From positions 1,129,001-1,193,000 of the forward strand of contig NZ_CP154630.1 in NCBI RefSeq assembly GCF_039555535.1: DNA of 64,000 bases, read 5' to 3'. Position 1 is the stretch's first letter. The number at the start of each line of letters is the position of its first letter. The translations under genes were made by a program, and so were the position numbers. This document shows, one piece after another, positions 6,323 to 15,039 of this stretch. The notes beneath the pieces are model-generated. The model ran no database searches and was not told the DNA's origin. It was given only the letters and a program-made list of their open reading frames with translations. This stretch comes from Stenotrophomonas maltophilia (GTDB lineage Bacteria > Pseudomonadota > Gammaproteobacteria > Xanthomonadales > Xanthomonadaceae).

Positions 6323-8461
6323 ATGAAAACGAACCCCAACTCCGCGCGCCTGCGCCGGGCGACGCTGCCTGTGACGTGCGCGTTGCTCCTGCACAGCGCC
6401 TCCGTACTTGCCGCCGATGCGGCACCACCGACCACGCTGGATACCGTACGCGTGATCGACACCCGCAGCGGCGAGCTGTCATCCACCGCCAGCGCAGGCT
6501 CTGCGTTGGGCCTGAGCGTGCTGCAGATACCGGCCAGCCTGACGGTGATTTCGCGCGCGCAGCTGGAACAGCGCGGCGACACCAACCTCAACGATGCGAT
6601 CAGCCGCGCCGGTGCGATCAGTGCGATGCCGCACCCGGGCAATGGCCTGAGTGCGCTGTCCAGCCGTGGCTTCACCGACGGCGCTTCAGTGATGCGCCTG
6701 TACGATGGGCTGCGCCAGTACGGCGGCGTGGGCATCACGTTCCCGTTCGATACCTGGTCCATCGAGCGCATCGAAGTGCTGCGGGGTCCGGCCTCGGTCA
6801 TCCATGGCGATGGTGCCATCGGCGGGGTCATCAACATCGTGCCGAAGAAGCCGACGCGCGGTGCCATCGAGAACGAGATCAGCGTGACCGTGGGCAGCGA
6901 GGACACCGCACGCCTGGGCTTCGGCAGTGGCGGCGCGCTGACGCCAGAGCTGGCCTACCGCGTGGACGTGAGCGGCAACTACAGCGGTGGCTGGGTTGAT
7001 CGCGGGCGAAGCAGTGATGCCACCTTCTCCGGCGCACTGCTGTGGCAGCCACGCACGGACCTGAAGCTGACCCTGACCCATGCGCAGGGCCACCAGAAGC
7101 CGATGCGCTACTTCGGTACGCCCCTGGTGGATGGCCGACAGTTGGACGCACTGCGCCACCGCAACTACAACGTGGAAGACAGTGACATCCGCTTTCGTGA
7201 CCGCTGGACGCAACTCGATGCGCTGTGGACACCGAATGCGAACGTGGAATGGCGCACGCGCGTCTACCAGATCGACAGCCAGCGCGACTGGCGCAATGCC
7301 GAGGCCTATGTCTACAACCCGCGAACCGGGTTGATCGATCGTTCGGGCAATACCCAGATCACCCACAACCAGGACCAGACCGGCCTGACCTCGACGCTGC
7401 GCGTGCAGGGCAGTGTGGGGGGGCTGCAGAACAATTTTGCCGTAGGCCTGGACGCCAACCGTGCGCACTTCAAGCACACCAACAACACCTACGCCGGCAG
7501 CTCCGGCCCGGTCGATCCGTTCCATCCGGTGCCGGGGCAGTTCGCCAGCGATGCGCCGAACCTGCCGCGCTATCGCAATGGTGCCGAGCAGTACGCGCTG
7601 TTCGTGGAAGACCACCTGACGTTGAGCGAGCGTTGGTCGGTGCTGGGTGGGCTGCGCCATGACCGCGCACGCATCGAACGCACCTATCTGATCAGCGGCC
7701 AGAGCGCATTCTCGAAGACCTACAGCAGCACCGGCTGGCGCGCAGGCACGGTGTTCGCGCTGCGCCCGACGTTGAGCCTCTACGCGCAGTACTCGCAGGC
7801 GGCGGACCCGGTCAGCGGCCTGCTGATGATCAGCCCGGCCAACGGTGCTTTCGACCTCGCCAAGGGACGGCAGGTCGAGGTGGGCCTGAAGCAGGCGTTT
7901 GACGGTGGCGAGTGGACCCTGGCGGCCTATCGCATCCGCAAGACCGGCTTGCTCAGCCGCGACCCGCTGGTGCCGGATCGCCGGGTACAGGTGGGCGCGC
8001 AGACCTCGCGCGGCATCGAGGCATCGTTGAACTGGGCCTTCGCGCCGCGGTGGTCGCTCGATGCCAATGCCACGGTGCTGAAGGCCGGGTTCGAGGACTT
8101 CCTGGAAACCACCGGTTCGCCGGCAGTACTGGTCCCGCGCGATGGCAATGTGCCGCCGAACGTGGCTGAGCGCCTGGCCAATGTGTGGGTGAGCTGGCAG
8201 TTCCTGCCCGACTGGAGCGCGGCCGCAGGCGTGCGTTACGTCGGCAAGCGCTACGCCGACAATGCCAACACCCTGGAACTGCCCGGCTACAGCACCACCG
8301 ACCTGGCGCTGACCTGGCAGGCGTCACCGCGCACGCGGTTGTCGGCGCGCCTGTTCAATGTGTTCGACAAGGCGTACTACGCCACGGCGTACTACACCAG
8401 TACCCAATGGCTGCTGGGACCGGATCGGCGCGTCGAGTTCACCGTCGACCATCGGTTCTGA
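6323..8461 (+). CDS. TonB-dependent siderophore-type outer membrane receptor
   Basis: A 712-residue outer-membrane receptor. Residues 1-31 are a Sec signal peptide ending ASVLAAD; TTLDTVRVID just after is TonB-box-like. A plug domain (about 50-165) carries the ERIEVLRGPASVIHGDGAIG and GGVINIVPKKP motifs typical of siderophore receptors, and the rest is a 22-strand barrel ending in phenylalanine (VDHRF). It would import a metal chelate using TonB energy. I start it at ATG 6323 because upstream codons add only arginine-rich, non-signal sequence. The ribosome site is weak. A small GC hairpin (6285-6300) lies just upstream. No clear Fur box was seen. The PepSY gene follows after 11 bases. Confidence 0.9.
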   Translation: MKTNPNSARLRRATLPVTCALLLHSASVLAADAAPPTTLDTVRVIDTRSGELSSTASAGSALGLSVLQIPASLTVISRAQLEQRGDTNLNDAISRAGAISAMPHPGNGLSALSSRGFTDGASVMRLYDGLRQYGGVGITFPFDTWSIERIEVLRGPASVIHGDGAIGGVINIVPKKPTRGAIENEISVTVGSEDTARLGFGSGGALTPELAYRVDVSGNYSGGWVDRGRSSDATFSGALLWQPRTDLKLTLTHAQGHQKPMRYFGTPLVDGRQLDALRHRNYNVEDSDIRFRDRWTQLDALWTPNANVEWRTRVYQIDSQRDWRNAEAYVYNPRTGLIDRSGNTQITHNQDQTGLTSTLRVQGSVGGLQNNFAVGLDANRAHFKHTNNTYAGSSGPVDPFHPVPGQFASDAPNLPRYRNGAEQYALFVEDHLTLSERWSVLGGLRHDRARIERTYLISGQSAFSKTYSSTGWRAGTVFALRPTLSLYAQYSQAADPVSGLLMISPANGAFDLAKGRQVEVGLKQAFDGGEWTLAAYRIRKTGLLSRDPLVPDRRVQVGAQTSRGIEASLNWAFAPRWSLDANATVLKAGFEDFLETTGSPAVLVPRDGNVPPNVAERLANVWVSWQFLPDWSAAAGVRYVGKRYADNANTLELPGYSTTDLALTWQASPRTRLSARLFNVFDKAYYATAYYTSTQWLLGPDRRVEFTVDHRF

Positions 8462-8472
8462 GGGCACTGGCC

Positions 8473-9978
8473 ATGTCGTTGCGTTCCACTGCCAAGCGCT
8501 GGACCTATCTGGTGCACCGCTGGCTGGGCATCGGCGGATGCCTGTTGATGCTGCTGTGGTTCATCAGCGGCATGGTGATGCTGTTCATCGGCTACCCGAA
8601 GTTGACGCCCGGCGAGCGGCTGGCAGCGTTGCCGGTGCTGGGTGACGCAGGGGATTGGCGAGGACTGTCGGCGCTGCCGGATGCTGTACAGGCCGAACCG
8701 GAAGCCGTGGCCCTGACCACGGTGGGCGGTGAAGCGGCGTATGTAGTGCGCAGCGGCAGCAACGTCGGTGCGTGGTCGGTACGGACCGGCCAGGCGCTGC
8801 TGCCGGTTTCCGCCCAGCGCGCCGAAGCGTCGGCCGCGCAGTTCGCCGGTGGGCAGGCCTTCGTTGGGGCGATGCGCGTGGATGAGGACCGCTGGACCCA
8901 TTCGCGCGCGCTGGATGCGCATCGGCCACTGTACCGGGTCGAGGTGGGCGGCGCGCAGCCGGGGGATGTGTATGTGTCCTCGCACACCGGCGAAGTGGTG
9001 CTGGACGCGCCGCGCGTGCAGCAGCGCTGGAATTACGTGGGTGCGTGGCTGCACTGGCTGTACTTCCTGCGCATGCAGTCGGTCGATCCGGTGTGGACGT
9101 GGGTGGTGATCGTGCTTTCAGCGTTGTGCACGGTGGCGGCAATCAGCGGCATCGTGGTGGGTGTGTGGCGCTGGCGCTTCCGTGGGCACTACCGCACTGG
9201 CGCGAAGACGCCGTATGTCGAGCCGTGGATGCGTTGGCACCACCTGATCGGGCTGGTGGCAGCGGCATTCGTGTTCACCTGGATCTTCAGCGGACTGATG
9301 TCGATGAACCCTTTGGGCGTCTTCAGCAGCACGCGCGAGGCGATCGACAGTGAACGCTATCGTGGCGGCGCGGCAGCCGTGGATGGAATGCTGGGTGAGC
9401 CTGCAGCACTGCTGGCGGCGGCGGGTGCCCGGAACTTCAGGCCAGTGGAGGTCCAGTGGCGGCGCATCGGCGGCGAACTGTTCGCAGTGTTGCTGGATGG
9501 GCGGGGTGATACCCGCATCGTGTCCAGCGCAGATGGAGAACTGCAGGTCTTGCGGAAACTGCCTGCGGATTGGCTGCAGCAGAAGGTGCGCGCCATGTCT
9601 GATGCGCCGATGCAGGGATTCGCGGTCCAGCAGGCGCCGGACGCGTACTTCTATCCGCGCTCACCTGAAGCGATGAACGGTGCAGCCGTACGCCGCTTCC
9701 CGGTGGCGGTGGCGGACTTCGGTGATGCAGAGGCGACGCGCGTCTATCTCGACCTGGCCACCGGCGATCCACTGCTGACGATGGGACATCGGGAGCGTGT
9801 CGGGCGCTGGCTGTTCTACTTCCTGCACAGCTGGGACCTGCCGGCGATGCTGCGCTTCGATAGCGCCCGATTGGCTGTTCTGCTGTTGTTGAGCGTTGCG
9901 GGTACGGCGTTGTGCGCGACGGCCGTAGTGATTGGCTACCGCCGGTTGCGGATGAAGCTGCGGCGCCGGCGACGCTGA
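8473..9978 (+). CDS. PepSY-associated transmembrane protein
   Basis: A 501-residue inner-membrane protein. The HRWLGIGG motif at residues 15-22 opens the first transmembrane helix (19-39). Further helices lie near residues 195-240, 255-280 and at the C-terminus (about 470-492), separated by two large periplasmic PepSY-like parts. Proteins of this family accompany siderophore receptors and are thought to be involved in reduction or handling of the imported metal complex. It follows the TonB receptor with an 11-base gap, which supports a shared transcript. Confidence 0.85.
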   Translation: MSLRSTAKRWTYLVHRWLGIGGCLLMLLWFISGMVMLFIGYPKLTPGERLAALPVLGDAGDWRGLSALPDAVQAEPEAVALTTVGGEAAYVVRSGSNVGAWSVRTGQALLPVSAQRAEASAAQFAGGQAFVGAMRVDEDRWTHSRALDAHRPLYRVEVGGAQPGDVYVSSHTGEVVLDAPRVQQRWNYVGAWLHWLYFLRMQSVDPVWTWVVIVLSALCTVAAISGIVVGVWRWRFRGHYRTGAKTPYVEPWMRWHHLIGLVAAAFVFTWIFSGLMSMNPLGVFSSTREAIDSERYRGGAAAVDGMLGEPAALLAAAGARNFRPVEVQWRRIGGELFAVLLDGRGDTRIVSSADGELQVLRKLPADWLQQKVRAMSDAPMQGFAVQQAPDAYFYPRSPEAMNGAAVRRFPVAVADFGDAEATRVYLDLATGDPLLTMGHRERVGRWLFYFLHSWDLPAMLRFDSARLAVLLLLSVAGTALCATAVVIGYRRLRMKLRRRRR

Positions 9979-9987
9979 TGTCGCAAA

Positions 9988-11121
9988 CTACATCCGCAGC
10001 CAACGGGTGGACACCGCCACCAGCAGCAAGGCCATGGCCACGCCGATGAACGCAGCAATCAGACCGAAATGATTGGCGGCAAAGCCGATCAGTGCCGGGC
10101 CGGCGAGGATGCCGGCAAAGCCCAGCGTGGAAACGGCGGTGATCGCCAGCGCACCGGGCATGCGGTTCTGATGGCCGGCCAGCGAGAACAGCGCCGGCGC
10201 GATGTTGGCGCAGCCGAGGCCGACCAGCACGTATCCGGCCAACGATATCTGCCACGGCGTGACCAGGGTCAGCACCAGCACGCCGCTGGCAGCGAGCAGT
10301 GCACCGAACACGATCGCGCGTTGGCGTCCCACGCGCGAGACCAGTGCATCGCCGAACAGACGGGCGACGGTCATGGTCAGGGTGAAGGTCACATAGCCGA
10401 TGCCCGCCAGGCTGGCATCGACGCGGCGTACATCACTGAGGAACACCGCGCTCCAGTCCAGCATCGCGCCTTCACCCAGGAAGGCGACGAAGGCCAGTAC
10501 GCCAATGAACAGCACGATGCCATGGGGCATGGCCAGCATCGGGGTGTCATGGGGCATGCGTTCGCTGTGCCAGTACCCCGCTGACAGCAGCATCACCAGC
10601 AGCATGGCGCCGACGCCGATCAGTACCGACGCCAGCGGTGGCAGCTGCGCTGACATCAGCACGGTCATGGTGGCCGCGCCGAGGAAGCCGCCGATGCTGA
10701 AGAAAGCGTGGAAGCCGGACATCATCACGCGACGCGCCTCGCGCTCGACGATCACCGCCTGTACGTTCATCGTGCAGTCCATCGCACCCACGGCGGCACC
10801 AAACACGAACAACACCAGGCCCAGCGCCCACGCCGAGCTGGCCAATTCCAGGCCGGGAACGGTCAGGCAGATCAGCAGGCTGCTGGCCACCATCACCCGG
10901 CGGCAGCCCAGGCGCGCGGCCAGCACGCCGGACAAGGGCATTGCCAGCAGCGAACCCGCTCCGAGGCAGAGCAGCACCAGGCCCAATGTGGCGTCGTTGA
11001 TGTCGGTGCGTGCCTTGGCGAACGGCACCAGCGTGGCCCACAGCGCGGTGGCGAAGCCGGGAATGAAGAATGCAGCGCGGGTCGCGTGCTGTTCGGCACG
11101 CGCGCGGTTGGCGAGGGACAT
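9988..11121 (-). CDS. smtcrA: MFS efflux transporter next to the qnr regulator (SmtcrA-like)
   Basis: A 377-residue major facilitator protein with 12 predicted hydrophobic helices, an RxGxRR loop (LAARLGCRRV) and a related VSRVGRQRA loop in the second half. It lies 11 bases downstream of a DeoR-type regulator that is divergent from a qnr gene. This is the layout described in S. maltophilia for SmQnrR and the pump SmtcrA, which is the basis for the symbol. The start at 11121 (MSLANRARAEQ) was chosen because the hydrophobic core begins about 15 residues later; the longer frame overlaps the regulator. Confidence 0.75.
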   Translation of the reverse strand: MSLANRARAEQHATRAAFFIPGFATALWATLVPFAKARTDINDATLGLVLLCLGAGSLLAMPLSGVLAARLGCRRVMVASSLLICLTVPGLELASSAWALGLVLFVFGAAVGAMDCTMNVQAVIVEREARRVMMSGFHAFFSIGGFLGAATMTVLMSAQLPPLASVLIGVGAMLLVMLLSAGYWHSERMPHDTPMLAMPHGIVLFIGVLAFVAFLGEGAMLDWSAVFLSDVRRVDASLAGIGYVTFTLTMTVARLFGDALVSRVGRQRAIVFGALLAASGVLVLTLVTPWQISLAGYVLVGLGCANIAPALFSLAGHQNRMPGALAITAVSTLGFAGILAGPALIGFAANHFGLIAAFIGVAMALLLVAVSTRWLRM

Positions 11122-11132
11122 TGGAGATGCGC

Positions 11133-11909
11133 TCAGGGCGGAGTGGGGTGTACCGCGATGCCGGCGGCGTGGAAACGCGCGGCCAGCGCGGGCGGTGCCG
11201 ATGTGGTGAGCACCAGATCGTCGATCTCGTCCAGGCTGGCGATCTGCCAGTGGCCGCGGGCACCGAGCTTCTCCGTGGTGGCGGCGACGATGATGCGGCT
11301 GCTGCAGGCCACCATCGCGCGTTTGAGCGTAGCTTCCTCGGCATCCATCGCCCACACGCCGGTGTCGCCGTCCACCGCGCACGGGCCGGGCAGGTACACG
11401 TCGGCACGCAGGCGCTGCACCTGGGCCAATGCCTCGGCGCCGACTGCACCGCCACCGCCGGCCAGGCGGCCGCCGATCAGCTGCGCGGAGGTGCCTTCAT
11501 GCAGGCTGGCGGCGGTGGCGATCTGCGGGGCATTGGTGATCACCGTCAGCCCGAGGGCGGCGGGCAGCTGCTGGGCAATGGCCAGGTTGGTCGAGCCCGC
11601 ATCAAGCAGCACCACCTGGCCGGGCTGCAGCAGTGCGCAGACGCGGGCGGCCAGCTCGGCCTTGTCGCCACGGTCGCGGGTCAGGCGCTCGCGCAGCGGG
11701 CGTTCCTTCGGCGGCGGCAGCACGGCACCGCCGTAGACGCGCTGGCACAGGCCCTGGGCGGCGAGTTCGCGCAGGTCGCGGCGGATCGAATCTTCGGAAA
11801 CGGCGTAGCGGCGCGCCAGTTCGGCGGCCACCACGCGGCCCTGCTGGCGCAGTTCCTCAAGGATCTGCCGGGTGCGCTGGGCGGGGAGGGGGCTGGGATC
11901 GGAGCTCAT
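11133..11909 (-). CDS. smqnrR: DeoR/GlpR-family repressor of qnr (SmQnrR-like)
   Basis: A 258-residue regulator. Residues about 8-55 form the DeoR helix-turn-helix (ILEELRQQGRVVAAELARRY, then SEDSIRRDLREL), and residues about 75-235 form the DeoRC sensor fold with the LLDAGSTNLAIA motif that binds sugar phosphates in relatives. In S. maltophilia a DeoR-type protein in this position (SmQnrR) represses the divergent Smqnr and the adjacent MFS gene smtcrA; that is literature knowledge applied here by gene order. The start may instead be ATG 11924. Four TGCA sites at 10-bp steps (11920-11953) overlap its leader and are the likely operator. Confidence 0.8.
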   Translation of the reverse strand: MSSDPSPLPAQRTRQILEELRQQGRVVAAELARRYAVSEDSIRRDLRELAAQGLCQRVYGGAVLPPPKERPLRERLTRDRGDKAELAARVCALLQPGQVVLLDAGSTNLAIAQQLPAALGLTVITNAPQIATAASLHEGTSAQLIGGRLAGGGGAVGAEALAQVQRLRADVYLPGPCAVDGDTGVWAMDAEEATLKRAMVACSSRIIVAATTEKLGARGHWQIASLDEIDDLVLTTSAPPALAARFHAAGIAVHPTPP

Positions 11910-11919
11910 GTCGCAAGTC

Positions 11920-11953
11920 TGCATGTTCGTGCATTAACGTGCAACAACGTGCA
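11920..11953. promoter_or_regulatory. Four TGCA boxes in 10-bp register, likely SmQnrR operator
   Basis: TGCA occurs at 11920, 11930, 11940 and 11950, exactly one helical turn apart; on the minus strand the units read roughly TGCACGTTNN. The array lies between the DeoR regulator and Smqnr, directly at the regulator start. Regular spacing on one DNA face is expected for a multimeric DeoR-type repressor that autoregulates and controls the divergent gene. Confidence 0.6.
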
Positions 11954-12056
11954 TTTGGCGCGTGGGGGTGCAAGGCGGCGACGGGCCTGCCGGCGATCTG
12001 AGGCCGCGGGCCTTTGGATCGCCTGCGAAGCCCGGCATCATGGCGGGGCCCCTGGC

Positions 12057-12716
12057 ATGGAATTCCCGATGTCCCCCACCGTTCACCGCAGGCTGCGCAT
12101 CGGCGCGGACCAGTACACCGGCCAGAAAGTGGTCGACCAGCAGTTCCACGAATGCGATTTTTCCGGCGCCGACCTGACCGGTACCGAGTTCATCAACTGC
12201 AGCTTCTATGACGCCGACACCCGCGCGGGCTGCCGCTTCAATGGCGCCACGCTGAAGGAGGCCAGCTTCCGCAGCTGCGACATCAGCATGTGCCACTTCA
12301 GCTTCATCAAGGCGCTGGGCCTGGAAATCAGCGAGTGCCGCGCGCAGGGCGCTGATTTCAGCAACGCCAGCTTCATGAACCAGATCACCACGCGCAGCTG
12401 GTTCTGCAGTGCCTTCATCAAGAAGTCGAACCTGCGCTACGCCAATTTTTCGCGGGTGACGCTGGAAAAGTGCGAGCTGTGGGAGAACCGCTGGGACGGT
12501 GCGAATGTGAGTGGCGCCAGCTTCGCTGGCTCGGACCTGTCCGGTGGCCAGTTCGAGGGCATCGACTGGAACAGCGCCAACTTCACCGACTGCGACCTGA
12601 CCCGTTCCGAGCTGGGAGAGCTGGACCTGCGCAGCACCAACCTGCGCGGCGCCACGCTGGACGTGCAGCAGGTGGCGCTGTTGATGCAGCGCATCGGCAT
12701 CACGGTGGTGCCGTAG
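12057..12716 (+). CDS. Smqnr: Chromosomal Qnr pentapeptide-repeat protein
   Basis: A 219-residue right-handed beta-helix protein of tandem pentapeptide repeats with the A(D/N)LxX pattern (for example FSGADLTGTEF, ANFSRVTLEKCELWENRW, SGSDLSGGQF-type units) and a C-terminal dimerisation helix (VQQVALLMQRIGITVVP). Qnr proteins mimic DNA, bind gyrase and topoisomerase IV and reduce quinolone action. The ITTRSWFCSAFIKKSNLRYA stretch matches the family closely. ATG 12057 gives 219 residues, the usual length of the Stenotrophomonas protein; ATG 12069 is an alternative. It is divergent from the SmQnrR-type repressor. Confidence 0.95.
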   Translation: MEFPMSPTVHRRLRIGADQYTGQKVVDQQFHECDFSGADLTGTEFINCSFYDADTRAGCRFNGATLKEASFRSCDISMCHFSFIKALGLEISECRAQGADFSNASFMNQITTRSWFCSAFIKKSNLRYANFSRVTLEKCELWENRWDGANVSGASFAGSDLSGGQFEGIDWNSANFTDCDLTRSELGELDLRSTNLRGATLDVQQVALLMQRIGITVVP

Positions 12717-12719
12717 GCA

Positions 12720-13394
12720 TCACCCGGCGTAGGCGACCCAGCCCTTGAAGCTGAAGCCTGCGTAGAACAGCTCCACGCCGTCGAAACCTGCCTCCTGCAG
12801 CAGGGCGACCTCCTGCTCGGGGGCCAGCAGCGGCAGCCGTTCGGCAATCGCCTCGATCGCGCGTTGTGTGTCGGCGCGGGCAACGCCCGAGGCTTCGGCA
12901 AACGCGGCATAGCGTTGCAGCCAGCGCAGCTTGCCGGCCGCGTCCTGCGGCACGCTGTGGTGGGCCACCACCAGTGGCGCACCCGGGTGCAGGCGCCTGT
13001 GCAGCTCGCGCAGTGTGTGCAGGCGCTGCGTGGTATCAAGGAAGTGCAGGGTCAACAGGCAGCTGGCGCCGTCGAAGCGCACGTCCGGAGCGTCGTCGAT
13101 GTAGCCTTCCAGCAGCTCCACGCGCGACATCAGCGGGCCCAGTGTCTGCTCGGCCAGGGCGAGCATCGGCGCGGCCGGATCTACCCCCAGCAGCTGCCAG
13201 CCCGGTTGCGCTTCGGCAAAGGCCTTCAGTTCCAGCCCGCCGCCGGCACCCAGCACCAGCACGCGGCCCTGTGCGGGAACCCGTTCGGCCAGCAGCAGGC
13301 GGCTCATCTGCTGCAGGGCGACAAAGCCCGGCACCTGCCGCAGCGGACCTTCGGCGTAGCGGGCCACCGCCTGCGGATCGGAGAACGAAGACAT
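12720..13394 (-). CDS. Class I SAM-dependent methyltransferase
   Basis: A 224-residue cytosolic methyltransferase. The SAM-binding motif I (VLVLGAGGGLELKAFAEA) lies at about residues 45-62 and the acidic motif II (LLGVDPAAPML) at about 68-78, followed by CLLTLHFLDTTQRLHTLREL and a RRLHPGAPLVV motif typical of small class I enzymes. The substrate is unknown. Start 13394 (MSSFSDPQAVARY) is preferred over the longer frame to 13496, which adds unconserved sequence. It is convergent with Smqnr, with only three bases between stop codons. Confidence 0.8.
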   Translation of the reverse strand: MSSFSDPQAVARYAEGPLRQVPGFVALQQMSRLLLAERVPAQGRVLVLGAGGGLELKAFAEAQPGWQLLGVDPAAPMLALAEQTLGPLMSRVELLEGYIDDAPDVRFDGASCLLTLHFLDTTQRLHTLRELHRRLHPGAPLVVAHHSVPQDAAGKLRWLQRYAAFAEASGVARADTQRAIEAIAERLPLLAPEQEVALLQEAGFDGVELFYAGFSFKGWVAYAG

Positions 13395-13528
13395 GCGCGG
13401 ATTCCTGCTGCGGGGGACATACCACTGTAGCGCGGCGTGCAAGGGGCATTGCGTGCCGCTGCCGCATCGTCGCGGCCAGTCGCCGGGCGTGCGCATGGTG
13501 GTGGATGCGCTGGTCGCGCATTACCAGC

Positions 13529-14908
13529 TCAACGCAGCGCGCGTGCCAGCACCTGCCAGATCCGTGGGTCCTGGCATTGCGAGACGTTGAAGCGCACATA
13601 GTCGGCCGCGCGCTGCGATTGGCTGAAGGCATTGCCCGGAGCCAGCACGATGCCTTCGCGCAGGCATTGCCGTGCCAGCGCAGCGGCGTCGCGGCCATCG
13701 GGGAGCTGGCACCAGAGGAACAGGCCGGCTTCCGGCTGCAGCCACGGGGTGATGCCCAGCGTGTGCAGTTTCCGCAGTGTGTTCCGGCGCGCATCGGCCA
13801 GGCGCGAGCGTACCGATTGCATGTGGCGGCGATAGCCGCTGTCGGTCAGCGCGATGTGCATCAACTGCATCGCCAGATGGCCGCCGCCGAAGCTGGTGGC
13901 CAGCTTCAGATCGGTCAGCGCTTCAATCCAGTCGTGGCGCGCGGCGATGTAACCACAACGCGATGCCGCCGACAGCGTCTTGGAGAAGCTGCCGACGTGG
14001 ATCACCCGCGAAAGCCCGTCCAGCGCAGCAAGGCGCGGTGCCGGCTGCAGTTCGAAATCGGCGAAGATGTCGTCTTCGATGATGATCAGTTCGCTGCGTT
14101 CGGCCAGGCCCAGCAGGCGGTGCGCGGTGCTGGCCGCGAGCACCGCGCCGGTTGGGTTGTGCAGGCCGGAATTGGTGATGTACAGCCGCGGCGAATGTGC
14201 CTGCAACGCCTGCGCGAATGCTTCAAGATCCGGGCCGGTGTGCGTGTAGGGCACACCCACCGCCTGCACCTGGTGCGCCTTCAGCAGGGCGTGGTAATTG
14301 AAGTAGCTCGGGTCGTCCACCAGCACGCAGTCGCCGGGCTTGAGCAGGAAACGGCAGATCAGGTCGACCGCGTGCGTACCGGATTCGGTCAGCAGGATCT
14401 GCTCCATCGGTGCGTCGATGCCCAGCGCAGCTGCACGTCGCTGCAGCAGATGGCGCAACGGTGGAAGGCCGAGCGGGCCGGCGTAGTCGACCAGGTGGGG
14501 AGCATCGCCGCGCGCCAGCCGACGCAGGCCTCGGCGCATGCCGTCGTGGTACAGCCAGTCGCTGGGCATCCAGCCGCAGCCCGGCTTGAGGTGCGCGGGC
14601 GGCGTTTCCAGCGATTGCCGCGACACCCAGAGCGGGTCCACCGCGCGGTCCAGGCGTGGTTCCATCTCGGCCAGGGCAAGCGGTGCGGCCGGTCCACTGA
14701 CATAGAAGCCGGAACCGGCACGCGCGCTGATCAGCCCTTCAGCGGCAAGGCGCTCGTAGGCCTCGACCACGGTGGAGACCGACACGCCCATCGCCGCCGC
14801 CTGCGCGCGTACCGAGGGCAGGCGCGAACCGGCGCCATCCACACGCGTGCCGATGCGGTTGCGGACGGCCTGGATGACCGACTCGATACGGGTAAGTGGG
14901 CGCGTCAT
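13529..14908 (-). CDS. MocR-type GntR regulator with aminotransferase domain
   Basis: A 459-residue fusion. Residues 1-70 are a GntR winged helix (LPSVRAQAAAMGVSVSTVVE, AYERLAAEGLI), and residues about 100-459 are a fold-type I aminotransferase domain. The PLP lysine is K310 in HVGSFSKTLSAASRCGY, with NPTG at 251-254 and IIEDDIFADF at 276-285. MocR proteins sense amino compounds through PLP and usually control a neighbouring gene. Here the divergent EamA exporter is the obvious target, and a perfect 26-bp palindrome lies between them. Confidence 0.85.
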   Translation of the reverse strand: MTRPLTRIESVIQAVRNRIGTRVDGAGSRLPSVRAQAAAMGVSVSTVVEAYERLAAEGLISARAGSGFYVSGPAAPLALAEMEPRLDRAVDPLWVSRQSLETPPAHLKPGCGWMPSDWLYHDGMRRGLRRLARGDAPHLVDYAGPLGLPPLRHLLQRRAAALGIDAPMEQILLTESGTHAVDLICRFLLKPGDCVLVDDPSYFNYHALLKAHQVQAVGVPYTHTGPDLEAFAQALQAHSPRLYITNSGLHNPTGAVLAASTAHRLLGLAERSELIIIEDDIFADFELQPAPRLAALDGLSRVIHVGSFSKTLSAASRCGYIAARHDWIEALTDLKLATSFGGGHLAMQLMHIALTDSGYRRHMQSVRSRLADARRNTLRKLHTLGITPWLQPEAGLFLWCQLPDGRDAAALARQCLREGIVLAPGNAFSQSQRAADYVRFNVSQCQDPRIWQVLARALR

Positions 14909-14933
14909 GGTGAAGGTGTGCTGGAAGTGTGGG

Positions 14934-14959
14934 CAGTACAGTTATTTGAAACTGTACTG
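14934..14959. promoter_or_regulatory. Perfect palindrome between MocR regulator and exporter
   Basis: CAGTACAGTT (14934-14943) and AACTGTACTG (14950-14959) form a perfect 10-bp inverted repeat around ATTTGA. It lies 26 bases upstream of the regulator start and about 80 bases upstream of the exporter. GntR/MocR regulators bind such repeats, so this is the likely operator for both genes. Confidence 0.7.
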
Positions 14960-15039
14960 GATTGTAGCTGGGGAGCGCGGGCCGCAGGTGCTTCCATGGA
15001 GATCCCGCCGGGCACCGCCCGGCACCCAGGAGTACAGGC

